Position numbers and translations under genes: made by a program. Positions 55,141 to 64,000 of a stretch of 64,000 bases of DNA are shown here, piece after piece. The stretch covers positions 744,001 through 808,000 of the forward strand of contig JAHLEZ010000020.1 of assembly GCA_020726505.1 (NCBI GenBank). Reading direction: 5' to 3'. The notes beneath the pieces are model-generated. The model did not search any database. It was not told the DNA's origin and was given only the letters and a program-made list of their open reading frames with translations. Numbering within the stretch: position 1 is the first letter of the stretch; each line of letters opens with the position of its first letter. The DNA comes from Leptodontidium sp. MPI-SDFR-AT-0119. Its lineage: Eukaryota > Ascomycota > Leotiomycetes > Helotiales > Leptodontidiaceae.

Positions 55141-57553
55141 ATGGCTGCCCTTGAGAATACGAGATTTGTTCGATTTGCACTTCCTCCGTCAAACCCGCCA
55201 TTCTGCAACAAAAATACTCTCTGGCCTGATCAAACCAGCCGTTCAATCTGTTCACTCAACACCAGCGGCGGCCAGAAAACACGCAGATTTGCTGATACTC
55301 CTTGTTCTGCATATCAAGCTGAAGCCGATAGAAATAGGGCAACGAGAGCTCAAGGTAAGTGGAAAAGCTCTACCCGAAGTGAATCATACTGATCCGTTAA
55401 TCTAGATTGTAAGCGCGCTCTTGCTGACAATGACGATGAATCAGACGACGAATTTCCGTCTCTCGAGGAGCTCTCTCGGGCGGCTCTGCGTTCGAAGATC
55501 TCGACTGAAGCCTCGAAGACTAGGTTTACCCTTCAGCTTCTGGAACAACCAGCTCTTCACGGGGCCGGACTGCAAGTCAACTCAACACAATCAGGGTGGG
55601 GTGAATGTCAGGGTAATAGTCGAGGTAGGTGCACCGGATGTTATTTATGCTCAAAAGCGGTCTGCTAATTATATACAGATCAACCAGTGATCCTCGATGA
55701 TGACGACGCAGATAACATAGGTGCTGGGAATGAAGCCGAAGGCGCTTTCGGGGATATCGATACTGGTCGTATTGGACGGGATGCGAGTCCGCATATCTTC
55801 GCAACCTCAGAACTCGCTCCAACGCCGACAGAATTCATTGGTGCATCCGGCCCATGGTATGACGTTGAAGAGGCTTGTTATGTCGATGAGCCAGCTCCGG
55901 AGCCTCGGCCTCGTGAGCAAATCGGCGCGCCTTCTACTCTCGCACAAGCCCAACCCCAGACTCTCTCTCAATCCTCTACGCCACTACAGGATCAGACCAA
56001 CCAGCAGAACATCGACGATATCACGCAGAGCACGTCAATGGAGTCCGCGCCCCACTCTCGCCCCAAGCCTTCCGACAACGGCAATGATGGATGGACTGAT
56101 GATAGCATGGCTGAACTGGAGAAAGCACTGGGATTGGCTTTGGAAGAGCAACATGTGGAGTCATCGTCGGCCGGCACACCAACCCCCCTAAGTCCTCGCT
56201 CGGTCGAAGCACCACCGGACGAGACCCAGAGTCGAGAACGCACCGAAACTACCGGTAGCAGACCAGAAGAGCTGCAAGATACTTCTCGATATGGCACAGC
56301 TCAGGGTCTTGAGGAGTGGGAGCTGCAGGAGACTGAGGTGGTGGAAAGGGGAGGCGTAGCGATGCAGCAGGAAGAACTTGCAGCGCAGAAGGAAGAGCTC
56401 GGGCAGCCAGCTGTGGGTGATCAGCAGGCCTTGGTCGAGGTCGTCAGCGCGGACGACCCTAAAGACAAGGAAGCCACCGAGGCTCTGCCAGCCACGCAAC
56501 CCGAGATCCCCGCGATCAACGAGCACCGTTTTCGATTGCGTGGGGTACGAGCTCGGCAGCTTGCTGGCCGCCAGACAAAGACAACCCAGTACCGTGTCGT
56601 GTGGGGGGAACATCCGAACAGGTCGGATTCTTGGTTCAACGAAGACGACGTGCCAATGTCAATGCTATGGCCGCCTTGCGAACGATCCTCTCAAGACTTG
56701 GCTTTACAGGCAGAAAATGACATTTTCCGAGTTTGCGAGATGCGCTCTAGCCGGCGCAAAGGCAGAAAAGTTTTCGAATACCTGGTCGATGCGTTCGGTC
56801 TCGTTGCCCGCACCTGGATCACTGAAGATCAATTGAGAATCTCACTCAACCCTACGTTAGTCGCTGAGCTTAAAGGTAACTAGTTGCCTTATGAATGCCC
56901 CGTTTTGGAAATCTTGAGGAACCAGTTGCTAACGGAACATGTCTCGAACAGCGTCTTCTCCCTATCCCTTGAGCGAAGCACAGCGTGAGGTCCTTCTTAG
57001 ACATTCAGCAAGTCCGATCAGTGACGAGTACCGCCATGCGTCACGAGCCCCTCGCTCCTCTGCCCCAGCCGACCCGGCGCTGGGGCTGGAGGGCGAGCCT
57101 ACGACGCTGAAGCGAGGGCACCAAGACATGCATACAGAGATCAGCGGCGAAACCCACCATTCCGTGAACGCCGATGACAAGCATAGCGCCTGCGATACAA
57201 GCGACGAGGATCCACGACCTGCAAAGCGACGAACAGAATCCAAACTCTGCTGCCCACAGGTGATCGACGCTGACCGGTATTGGGAGGTCCGCAAAATCGT
57301 CGGCAAAGAGTATATTAATGGTGTGCTGCACTACTGGGTGGATTGGTACCCGACACCGGAGCCTGAGGACTCACTGGAACATGCAATGGAGCTGGTGGAC
57401 GATTTCGAGGCGCAACTTCAAGGCCAGTGCGGGGTCAAGACAGGGCGAGTGAGACCGGGTTTGAAGCGAGGAGAGCGGGCGGTGGTAGCAGTCGACGCAT
57501 CAGGTGGCCAACAACATAAGAGACCGCGAGGCCGGCCCCGGCAGCAAACGTGA
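55141..57553 (+). CDS. Triple chromodomain-like/AT-hook protein, right paralog
   Basis: A predicted chromatin reader of 743 residues. Exons: 55141-55354, 55406-55624, 55679-56875 and 56952-57553; introns are 51, 54, 76 bp with good borders (the last has branch site TGCTAAC), and all junctions keep frame. Order: a Ser/Arg-rich N-terminus; DDEFPSLEELS (residues about 85-96); a long acidic Gln/Glu-rich linker; chromo-like block 1 at about 426-475 (YRVVWGEHPNRSDSWFNEDD); block 2 at about 493-545 (FEYLVDAFGLVARTWITEDQ); block 3 at about 653-699 (YWEVRKIVGKEYINGVLHYW, VDWYPTPE); and a C-terminal AT-hook, RPRGRPRQQT. Block 3 and the AT-hook match the left paralog at 33404-35041. Read without splicing, the gene would appear as separate unrelated frames. 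The chromo assignment of blocks 1 and 2 is weaker than that of block 3. Confidence 0.78.
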
Positions 57554-58249
57554 GGCTGGCTGCGAAGCTGTAGGAAGGGCATGAGATTTTCAGAGGTGTT
57601 ATAGGAAGTGGTGGGAAGTGATGGTTTTGTCGATGGATTTATGGTCCGTAGGAGACTGTCATGTTGGGTGTTGGCAATGTGGTTTCATGTGAGAAAGGAT
57701 GAATTGAGGAGGCGGATGTCATGCCGTTGATTCGATCTTGCTGTAAGTTACTGCTTCTTTAGTATAGTTCCTGCGCACATATCTGTGAATTTGGAGGAAG
57801 ACCAAGTAGGAGATTGGATTGTTGGATCTTCTGAACGGATATTTCTCCGGAGTTGGTACAGCAAACGCCGCGTCGAGACACGTCACGATTGCACAAACAT
57901 ATGTGACCCAGGGTCTTTCAGTTAATTTATCCTCCCCAATAGAAGGTGCTTGCTTTCTTATCAGTGCATATTGTTGCCTAGACAGTTGTTGTCACCAATA
58001 ATCTGACCCTAAGTGCAAGAACTCCACCCGAATTTTAGACCCAAGGGTCCAGCTTCCCAAGCGTACCACAAATTTCCCGGCTGCTGGGAATATGATCGAC
58101 TGACGTCCTACAGGATTTGATTGTATCCTTCGAACTACGATCCCATTATGCAATCGCACGTCGACCTCACCCATGAACATGGGCTTGTTCTACCTAGCGA
58201 TAACCACGACCGGGTGTCTGACACATACGTATTGAGAAAGACTGTAGGT
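57554..58249. other. Intergenic, no gene seen
   Basis: The downstream flank of the chromodomain gene. Only short unrecognised frames occur on both strands, and no repeat or RNA gene is evident. Confidence 0.5.
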
Positions 58250-58640
58250 GGTCTAAACCGACCTCTGAAAGACGGGCCGCTTGAGCCATTCGGGCTTCCA
58301 ATGGACCTTCATCGCCTTCACGTTCTGACTCCCCAGGTTCGTGGCCAAGAAGGGCTCGGCGGACGTGTAGCTATCGACGAGGATTGCGTCATCGCGGATC
58401 GCACAGGCCAAGATGTGGGAGAAGGGACAGAGGACAGGAAGGTCGTGCTGTGGGGGTTGAGTTAGCCAGGGTTCGAGATATCTCGTGAGAGCAACGTACG
58501 GTTTAAGCTTGTTGTCCACCCTTTTGTGGCTCTGTAAGTGGACATCATAGCCAGCAGGTCTCTCTCCCCCCGTTTCGGGTTCTGTACGATCCCGAGACAA
58601 ATGTCCTCGTAACACAGTGGGTAAGCCCGGCGGTTGGTTA
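58250..58640 (-). pseudogene. DUF3435 tyrosine-recombinase fragment (Starship-captain family)
   Basis: On the minus strand from about 58625 the frame reads LCYEDICLGIVQNPKRGERD and LLAMM. After a one-base shift it continues with DLPVLCPFSHILACAIRDDA and VHWKPEWLKRPVFQRS before a stop at about 58255. These blocks match the central part of fungal DUF3435/FluG-type proteins, where the conserved pattern is Y-x-D-I, then LPxxCPxxHILALAxxDDA, then L-x-WKxExLxxPxF. The family consists of tyrosine recombinases that act as captains of Starship elements or as Crypton-like relatives. Only about 120 residues remain; the N-terminus and the catalytic HxxR...Y region are absent. It lies on the opposite strand directly before the truncated dehydrogenase. 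Confidence 0.7.
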
Positions 58641-59410
58641 CTCCGATATCCTAACAGCAGGTCGATCGTCTTTCATGCGCACGGCTGTGGTCAACCACTC
58701 TACTATGCTGAAAGTGCCCGAGGATACTGATCTTGCTCTGTTTGCACCGCTCGGGTGTGGCCTTCAAACCGGAGCCGGCTGCGTCTTGAACACTCTAAAG
58801 GTGGGCCCAGGGGGCCAGTATCGTGGTGTTCGGTGTTGGAGCAGTCGGCCTTGCAGCTGTTATGGCGGCAAAGATGGCTGGTGCCAGGACGATTATCGTC
58901 AGTGATTTGAGTGAGTCACGCATGGCTTTGGCACAAGAACTTGGGGCAACCGATACAATCGCTGGAACCTCTACCGATATCGTGGAAAAGGTGCGCAGTA
59001 TTTGCGCTCCCCGAGGGGTACAGTTTGCCATTGATGCGACTGGCAATCCAAAGGTCATCGAAAATATGTTGGCTATGTTGGCGCCACGCGGAAAGGCTGC
59101 AAGTGTTGGTGTCCCCAAAGTAGGATCGAAGGCGGGAATCGATGTATTTGACCTACTCGTCTTTGGCAAGGAGTACATTGGTTGCTGCGGAGGCGGCAGC
59201 GACCCACAGCAGGTAAGCGTCAGTGGAAGAACCTCAACGATAGAATCTAACATCACAACACAGTTTCTACCATTTCTGATGCAGGCGCACAAGGAAGGCA
59301 ACTTTCCGGTAGAGAAACTCATCACTTACTATACATATCGAGACTTCCAAAAGGCAATCACAGATATGAAAAGTGCAGTAGTTGTCAAGCCAGTCCTATT
59401 GTGGAGTTAA
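58626..59410 (+). pseudogene. Zinc-type alcohol dehydrogenase, 5'-truncated and frameshifted
   Basis: Medium-chain dehydrogenase of the aryl/benzyl-alcohol type. Present: AVVNHSTMLKVPEDTDLALF and APLGCGLQTGAGCVLNTL (end of the catalytic domain), the NAD-binding Rossmann motif VFGVGAVGLAAVMAAKMAG, and the C-terminus to GTTAA at 59410 across a 51-bp intron (59213-59263). Missing: the first 120 or so residues, including the catalytic zinc ligands. One extra G in the run at about 58808-58812 shifts the frame before the Rossmann motif. The 5' truncation point coincides with the DUF3435 fragment, suggesting that a mobile-element event broke the gene. Catalytically dead as it stands. Confidence 0.8.
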
Positions 59411-59552
59411 TTGTAGAATACTTCCATTGCCAATACCTTAGGCGTCGTGGTCTCGCGGATCAAGACATGGCATGGGTTTATTTACCCTAGATACCAAGTA
59501 GTTTTAGCGCCAGTGGCAGAAAACCTGCATTCCGACTCTTTCCTGTATATGC

Positions 59553-60275
59553 TTGTTTGATCGAATGAGGACAACATTCATCCCCGAACCTGCCGTTTCA
59601 GGGCCTCGGCGTGCGAAGCGCGCGTTACCAGCCCCAAGAGCGAGAGCCGGGTGGACCTCTGAATGCAAAGAAACACAAGCCGAGGCGCGAAGACTCAAGC
59701 GCCGCAACGCCAGACTCCACACAGAAGAGAGCTGGGAGGCCTACCGCGTAGCTCGGAACCAGAAAGGAAAAGTGATCCGCAAAGCCTTACTTCAAGGTCA
59801 CCGACACCAAGTCGAGAGTGCTATGGAGAGCCCAGAGAGTATGTGGAAGCTAGCAAGGTGGGCAAAAAACCGGGGGGAAGTGGCACCGACAACGACCCCG
59901 ATATTGAAAGACCCAACAACAAACATTGAGCACGTGGGGGCGCAAGACAAGGCACGACTTCTGAAGACAACCTTCTTCCCGACACCCCCAGAGCCCGACC
60001 TCCAGGATATCCAGGGAGCCGAATACCGAGATCAGATCCCATTTCCGGATATTACAGAGAGGGAGGTACTCCAAGCTACATATGGCGTGCACAATGAGTG
60101 TAACATGTGCGAACTGATATATTTGATACCACCGGAGATGTCTAACCACGCTCTACCCCATGCACTTGACTTTCTTTTATTTTCCCTAGAAACAATTAAG
60201 TGTGCTAGCCAGCCAGCTCAAACCTTGACTTCCTCCCCACTACCCGATCAACAGCCGTCTTATCCTGAAAGTTGA
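59553..60275 (+). pseudogene. Tad-type LINE ORF2 fragment (endonuclease/RT linker)
   Basis: Reads RAGWTSECKETQAEARRLKR, EESWEAYRVARNQKGKVIRK, ESMWKLARWAKNRG and LLKTTFFPTPPEPDLQDIQ. This is the linker between the endonuclease and reverse transcriptase of fungal Tad/I-clade LINEs, where the same WTxEC...A...R...SWxxYRxARN pattern is conserved. Similarity ends at about 60060 before the RT domain, and the remaining frame to 60275 is unrelated. The endonuclease is also absent. A dead fragment. Confidence 0.65.
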
Positions 60276-61767
60276 GCATGGACCAAGAGATCTGTATGCC
60301 TCCCCACGCGGCTTGTTTCTGCGCCTCGTCCCAGCGAAGTTGCGGTACTGTTCTTGGGTCCTGTGCGAAAATCAAGCGGAAAGTCTTTAAGCTACAAGGA
60401 AAGCCAGGGTTGTTGGGAGAAAGTAACGCTTCGACAAGATCGAAGACGGAGCTTTGGCACTTCAATATAGTGAGATGTTCCAAGGATGGTGGAAAATACG
60501 ATGCGAATGCGAGGCTTTGCTTCTGAGTAAACTGCCTGGGTAACATCTCTGCTCCTGCTTCTGGCTCATCGTCGCTCAAAGCGTCGAAATCGGCCCCCGT
60601 GTGGAGGGAGACGGTTGTGTTCGGAGGATTGGTTGCATCGCTTGTGTCCCCTGGCTGGGGGTTTGGAGGGACGAGGATATCGGCACCCGCTAGAATGCAA
60701 ACATCAGCGGTGATAGACCTTGAAGGAAGAAATTAGTTATATCTTTAACAAAGATGAACCACAAACCTTAGTTTTGTGAACGACGCCCAAGATAGAGGCT
60801 TTCCCGGCCCTTCCACGGAGTCATCTGGATAATTGCTCACTACTACCTCCTCTAGCGTGTCCTTAGAATGACGCAAGCCGCGTATGAACATTCTGCTCCT
60901 AAAGATCGGTAAATCTTCGAAATATAAGGTGGCATGCTGGTATTCCACTCTCTTAAGCTGTCTAAACATGGACAGAAATGAGCTCATGGATACTGCCTCT
61001 ATGAGTGCTTCATTTATCGTAATATCCACGATGGAATTTTGGTTCTCATTGTAGAGTAACGAACGATCTTCGCTACAGAGCTTTAGACCCCGGAAATTGC
61101 GAACAGACGGAAGATTGAGAAATGGAATGAACACCCTGCAAGGTATTCCGTTTGCCGCAAAGGGACTTCGTCCAATTGGCCAATCCATCTGTCGAAGTGC
61201 CACGGTTCGAAGCCGTGATAACGAAGCTTCGCTGCCTTTTGTAGACTGCTCTAGGGCAGCCTGCTCGAGAACTCTTGAAATGTGTGAATAGTCGTATGGA
61301 TTGTACCAGTGGAACCACATATGAAGAGACTCCAGGGTGTGTCGAAACAGGTTCAGCAAGAACGCTATAAAAGCATCGTAACGTCGATGAGAGTTATTAA
61401 CGCCGGGCAGAGAAAACATTTGGGAGAACCACTCATCACACACAGCCTCTCCGTAAACATTATCCGGAAGTGTTTGGCGCATCCACGCTCGTTCCTGGGT
61501 CGGTAAAGGTTGCATATCGTAGTCCGAGCCATCATATGTGTGAAAGTCTCGGACATGTTGAACTAAGTGAGGATTGGTAGAGATCGAACGTATGTACATG
61601 AGACATGACTTTTGAGACTTTATGAGATGGACTTTCGAGTAGAGTAGTGGTTCGACAATAGCATGGAGTCGCTTGGAACATAAGGCGAGCGATTTCCAGG
61701 AGGGGTTGCTGTCCAAGTGTAGGAAGATTTCGGTTAAGAGCTCTGTTGCTAATTCATTAAGCAACAT
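60205..61767 (-). CDS. F-box protein, intact
   Basis: A 504-residue protein in two exons: 61767-60767 and 60718-60205, with a 48-bp intron (GTTTGT...TTCAAG). The true ATG is at 61767-61765; the longer frame upstream starts with GTG. The N-terminus, LLNELATELLTEIFLHLDSN then LALCSKRLHAIVEPLLY, is an F-box-like motif, the SCF-complex Skp1-binding segment. The rest is a leucine-rich-type F-box body of irregular repeats (SLSRLRTVALRQ, SVRNFRGLKLCS, QLKRVEYQHATLYF, SLEHLTILKCQSS) with a polar insert encoded at the start of exon 2. Such proteins select substrates for ubiquitination; the target cannot be inferred. The short exon 2 overlaps the tail of the LINE fragment on the other strand. Confidence 0.8.
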
Positions 61768-62099
61768 GATTCTCACAGGTGGCTGTATCGGTTAAAATAC
61801 TCTTTCACGTTATTGCTAGTAAAAATCAATGTCGTTCAAGCGCTTAGGATTGCCACTTTGATGAATCAATGAATGAAGTTTATTCGCCCGGCTCTAAACC
61901 CAAAGGGCACTAGTCTAGTCACATGATTTCACTTCCTTCGCCTCTGTCGTATCTCCTAAAAGCCACAGAATGAAAAACATCACAAACAGCGAGAACGAAA
62001 TTTTTGAAATTGAATAGCGAAGACTACATCTAGCAGTCCTCCTTTTGGCTAGTTGAGAAGCCTGAGCTTGTGCGCATTGCCTAGTGTGACATAGGCACC
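61768..62099. other. Intergenic between the divergent F-box gene and a LINE ORF1 fragment
   Basis: This is the promoter side of the minus-strand F-box gene. No gene, TATA box or repeat was recognised. Confidence 0.5.
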
Positions 62100-63058
62100 A
62101 TGGCGACACCGTGGCCTCAAGTGACAGCATGGCCAAATGACATCCGCGAGCACGCTATATATCTCAGCGATTACCTCAGGAAAGCACTTGTCTGTATCGA
62201 CTCCGCAGAAGATTAGCCCGTGCCGAAGCCGCTAGTCAAGACCATGATCGCGGCCATGAGCGTTCTCATTGCCAAGTTCCAGAATACCCCGGACGTCAGC
62301 GCCGTCATGCAAGCCATCACAACCATCCAAAGTGACCTCAAAACAAAGGCAGAAACAGTACAATCCACGGCAATGAGAATCCAGCAGAATACTGTCACGC
62401 ACCAGCAGATTGCCATACTGAGCCAGGAGACCAATTAGGCAGTGAAGGAAGCCGTCGAGACCAGAAGGACGACAACCGAACTCCTGCAGGAAACAAATGA
62501 CATAGCTAAAGCGACGAACGACATTGCAAAGGCGATTCAGTCCACGCCGTCTCCCAAGGCTTCATATGCGTCGGTATTGAGTAGCAATGCCGCGCCTCTT
62601 AGCAAGCCAATCACAATATCTACCAAGACATCATCATTCATTCAAGCGCAACGTGAGATCATCGTGAAGATTACAGACACATCCACTATCGAGAGCCTCC
62701 GAGCCAAGAACTCCAGAAACTTACAGAACCACGTTGACCGAGCGATTGAACAGAGCAGGAACAAACACATTGAACGGATCCGCGTAGCATCAGCTAACCA
62801 ACTAAAAAGCGGAGACCTTAGCATCAAGACGTCAAACAGAAACGATGCAGAGGCCTTAAAACAATTCGCAAACGACTGGATAAACCGGATTGGAAGAGGC
62901 ACAAGCATACGGCTGCCGACATATGGAATTCTTGCGCACGGCATTAGGACCAGCTCAATGGACATGGAGAAGTTCGACGAGATCAAGGCCGAGCTCCTGC
63001 ACGACATCAGACCGTTTATACCCAACGCTGACATCAAATACATTGGATGGCTAATGGC
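62100..63058 (+). pseudogene. Tad-type LINE ORF1 (gag-like) fragment with two stops
   Basis: One frame from ATG 62100, interrupted by TAG at 62214-62216 and TAG at 62436-62438 (both plausible former CAG codons). The body has a coiled coil with repeated NDIAKA, then REIIVKITD, SLRAKNSRNLQNHVDRAIEQ, NQLKSGDLSIKT, TYGILAHGIRTSSMDMEKF and IPNADIKYIGWL. These blocks match ORF1 of fungal Tad-like LINEs and related gag-like proteins. The usual C-terminal CCHC knuckles are missing: similarity stops at KYIGWL (about 63052), and the sequence continues directly into the Cys-rich gene at 63074. Confidence 0.7.
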
Positions 63059-63073
63059 TCAGAGCTGTCAGAA

Positions 63074-64000
63074 ATGGAGCAGGCATCAAACGACAAGTGG
63101 ACTCAACGAGGTATCTCTGGAACGGTAAGAAACCATCGGTACATGCCAGACGACTCCAAATGCAACTATTGCTTCTTTCAGCTTATGAAATGCGACCGCA
63201 ATGCCATTGGCACACCCTGTACACGATGCAAACAAATCCGTACTCACTGCGTCGACCAAACCAAGGACACCCAGTCACTCATTCATCCCAAAGATCGCGA
63301 CCGACGTCGCCAGATACAAAGCACTGAGCGCACCGAACAGGTTCCTCCGTGTCGACACTGTTACGAGAAAGGCCATGCCTGCATTCGCAATGGCCCTGAA
63401 GGAACGCCCTGCAATCGCTGCAAGCATAGCTTTGTCGGTCAGGCTCCACATCGCTGTCACTTCGACCTCACCGGCGCTGATGCCCTGGACAAAACCAACA
63501 CCCGTGCTGGAGGGGAACGCTCCGTTACATACAATAAGAAATGCTCTCGTTGCGCAAAACAAAATCGTGCCTGCAATGGAAAGTACCCCTGCAATAACTG
63601 TACTACAGCCTCTACGGCGACATCCTGTATGAATGTTGTGGAAGCGAATGAGAAGCAAACTCTCGCAAAATGTAAACAATGCGAACACGACAGGAGATTT
63701 TGTAACGAGGAACGCCCGTGCAGTACTTGTATCAGACTCAAAACGAACTATCTATACATCGACCAGGAGGGCCTACTTACTCGATCTTACAAAGTCAACG
63801 GTGCTCCTATACTGACCAACCAGAAGCTTGATCTACTCAACGATAAAGACTCAAGCGATGATGAATGCCTAAGATGTGCAGCCAAAGGTATCAACTGCTC
63901 TGGAAGTCAACCTTGTTACCGCTGTGTTAAAGACCACCGCAATCCGGACGCCCACGTCTCTGCCTGTGACTGGCGACGCACAGCGGTCCTTTTAGAACGC
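63074..64000 (+). CDS. Protein with five tandem Zn2Cys6-like clusters (3' end beyond window)
   Basis: Open without interruption from ATG 63074 to the window end: 309 codons, no intron needed. Five Cys modules follow each other: (1) C-x2-C-x6-C-x8-C-x2-C-x6-C, a textbook Zn2Cys6 spacing (CNYCFFQLMKC, TPCTRC); (2) CRHC...TPCNRC with a longer last loop; (3) CSRC...YPCNNC; (4) CKQC...RPCSTC lacking the last Cys; (5) CLRC...QPCYRC. Gal4-type fungal regulators normally have one such cluster, so tandem array is unusual. It abuts a truncated LINE ORF1, and the N-terminus MEQASNDKWTQRG has no recognised match. It may be a multi-finger DNA- or RNA-binding host protein, or a transposon-encoded gag-like protein that uses zinc clusters instead of CCHC knuckles. 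I cannot decide between these. Confidence 0.6.
   Translation, partial: MEQASNDKWTQRGISGTVRNHRYMPDDSKCNYCFFQLMKCDRNAIGTPCTRCKQIRTHCVDQTKDTQSLIHPKDRDRRRQIQSTERTEQVPPCRHCYEKGHACIRNGPEGTPCNRCKHSFVGQAPHRCHFDLTGADALDKTNTRAGGERSVTYNKKCSRCAKQNRACNGKYPCNNCTTASTATSCMNVVEANEKQTLAKCKQCEHDRRFCNEERPCSTCIRLKTNYLYIDQEGLLTRSYKVNGAPILTNQKLDLLNDKDSSDDECLRCAAKGINCSGSQPCYRCVKDHRNPDAHVSACDWRRTAVLLER

Noticed and set aside
58121..58465. 114-codon plus-strand frame before the alcohol dehydrogenase
   Set aside because: The opposite strand reads clear DUF3435 blocks here, so this frame is a shadow and not the missing N-terminus of the dehydrogenase.

Overview
The window comes from a filamentous ascomycete (Pezizomycotina). 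Genes carry 45-80 bp introns with GT..AG (occasionally GC..AG) borders and CTAAC/CTAAT-type branch sites. Fungus-specific families are present: HeLo-like/NACHT/ankyrin STAND proteins, 2EXR, an F-box protein, a DUF3435 recombinase and Tad-type LINEs. A 17 kb AT-rich block shows the signature of repeat-induced point mutation (RIP). I saw no rRNA, tRNA or CRISPR. Everything is read by eye; family names come from motif recognition, not from searches.

Layout. (1) 1-861: 5' part of a multi-pass membrane protein on the minus strand. (2) 1.25-9.24 kb: a decayed Helitron-like element with a Rep/helicase gene and a second gene that has an OB-fold/RPA-like look. (3) 9.4-25.9 kb: three direct copies of one NLR-type gene (HeLo-like N-terminus, NACHT, ankyrin repeats). 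Each has the same five-exon structure with a 25-bp P-loop microexon. Copy 1 has about 30 near-identical ankyrin repeats interrupted by a stop after repeat 7. Copy 2 is intact with 5 repeats. Copy 3 is a pseudogene with four stops and 11 repeats. A truncated second Helitron sits between copies 1 and 2. The upstream region of every NLR copy is made of Helitron 5' sequence, and the same short palindromic repeats lie 5' of both Helitron copies and 3' of every NLR copy. (4) 27.2-33.3 kb: a seven-exon coiled-coil gene, a GRF zinc-finger fragment back to back with a dynamin C-terminal relic, a 2EXR gene, an uncertain relic and a BTB/POZ relic.

(5) 33.4-57.6 kb: an AT-rich island (about 36.3-53.55 kb) packed with RIP-decayed transposons: a minus-strand Copia fragment, a minisatellite, a 90-bp tandem array, the 5' half of a Gypsy element, and a plus-strand Copia with a less decayed piggyBac-type transposon nested in it. 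Two paralogous chromodomain/AT-hook genes flank the island, transcribed away from it on both sides (35041->33404 minus; 55141->57553 plus). (6) 58.2-64.0 kb: fragments and genes: a DUF3435 (Starship-captain type) tyrosine recombinase fragment, a 5'-truncated alcohol dehydrogenase, two Tad-type LINE fragments, an intact F-box gene, and a gene running off the window with five tandem Zn2Cys6-like clusters.

Taken together, this is an accessory, transposon-rich region. It holds an expanding NLR (non-self recognition type) family that appears to have been duplicated together with Helitron sequence, and a heterochromatin-like island bordered by genes predicted to bind modified histones and AT-rich DNA.
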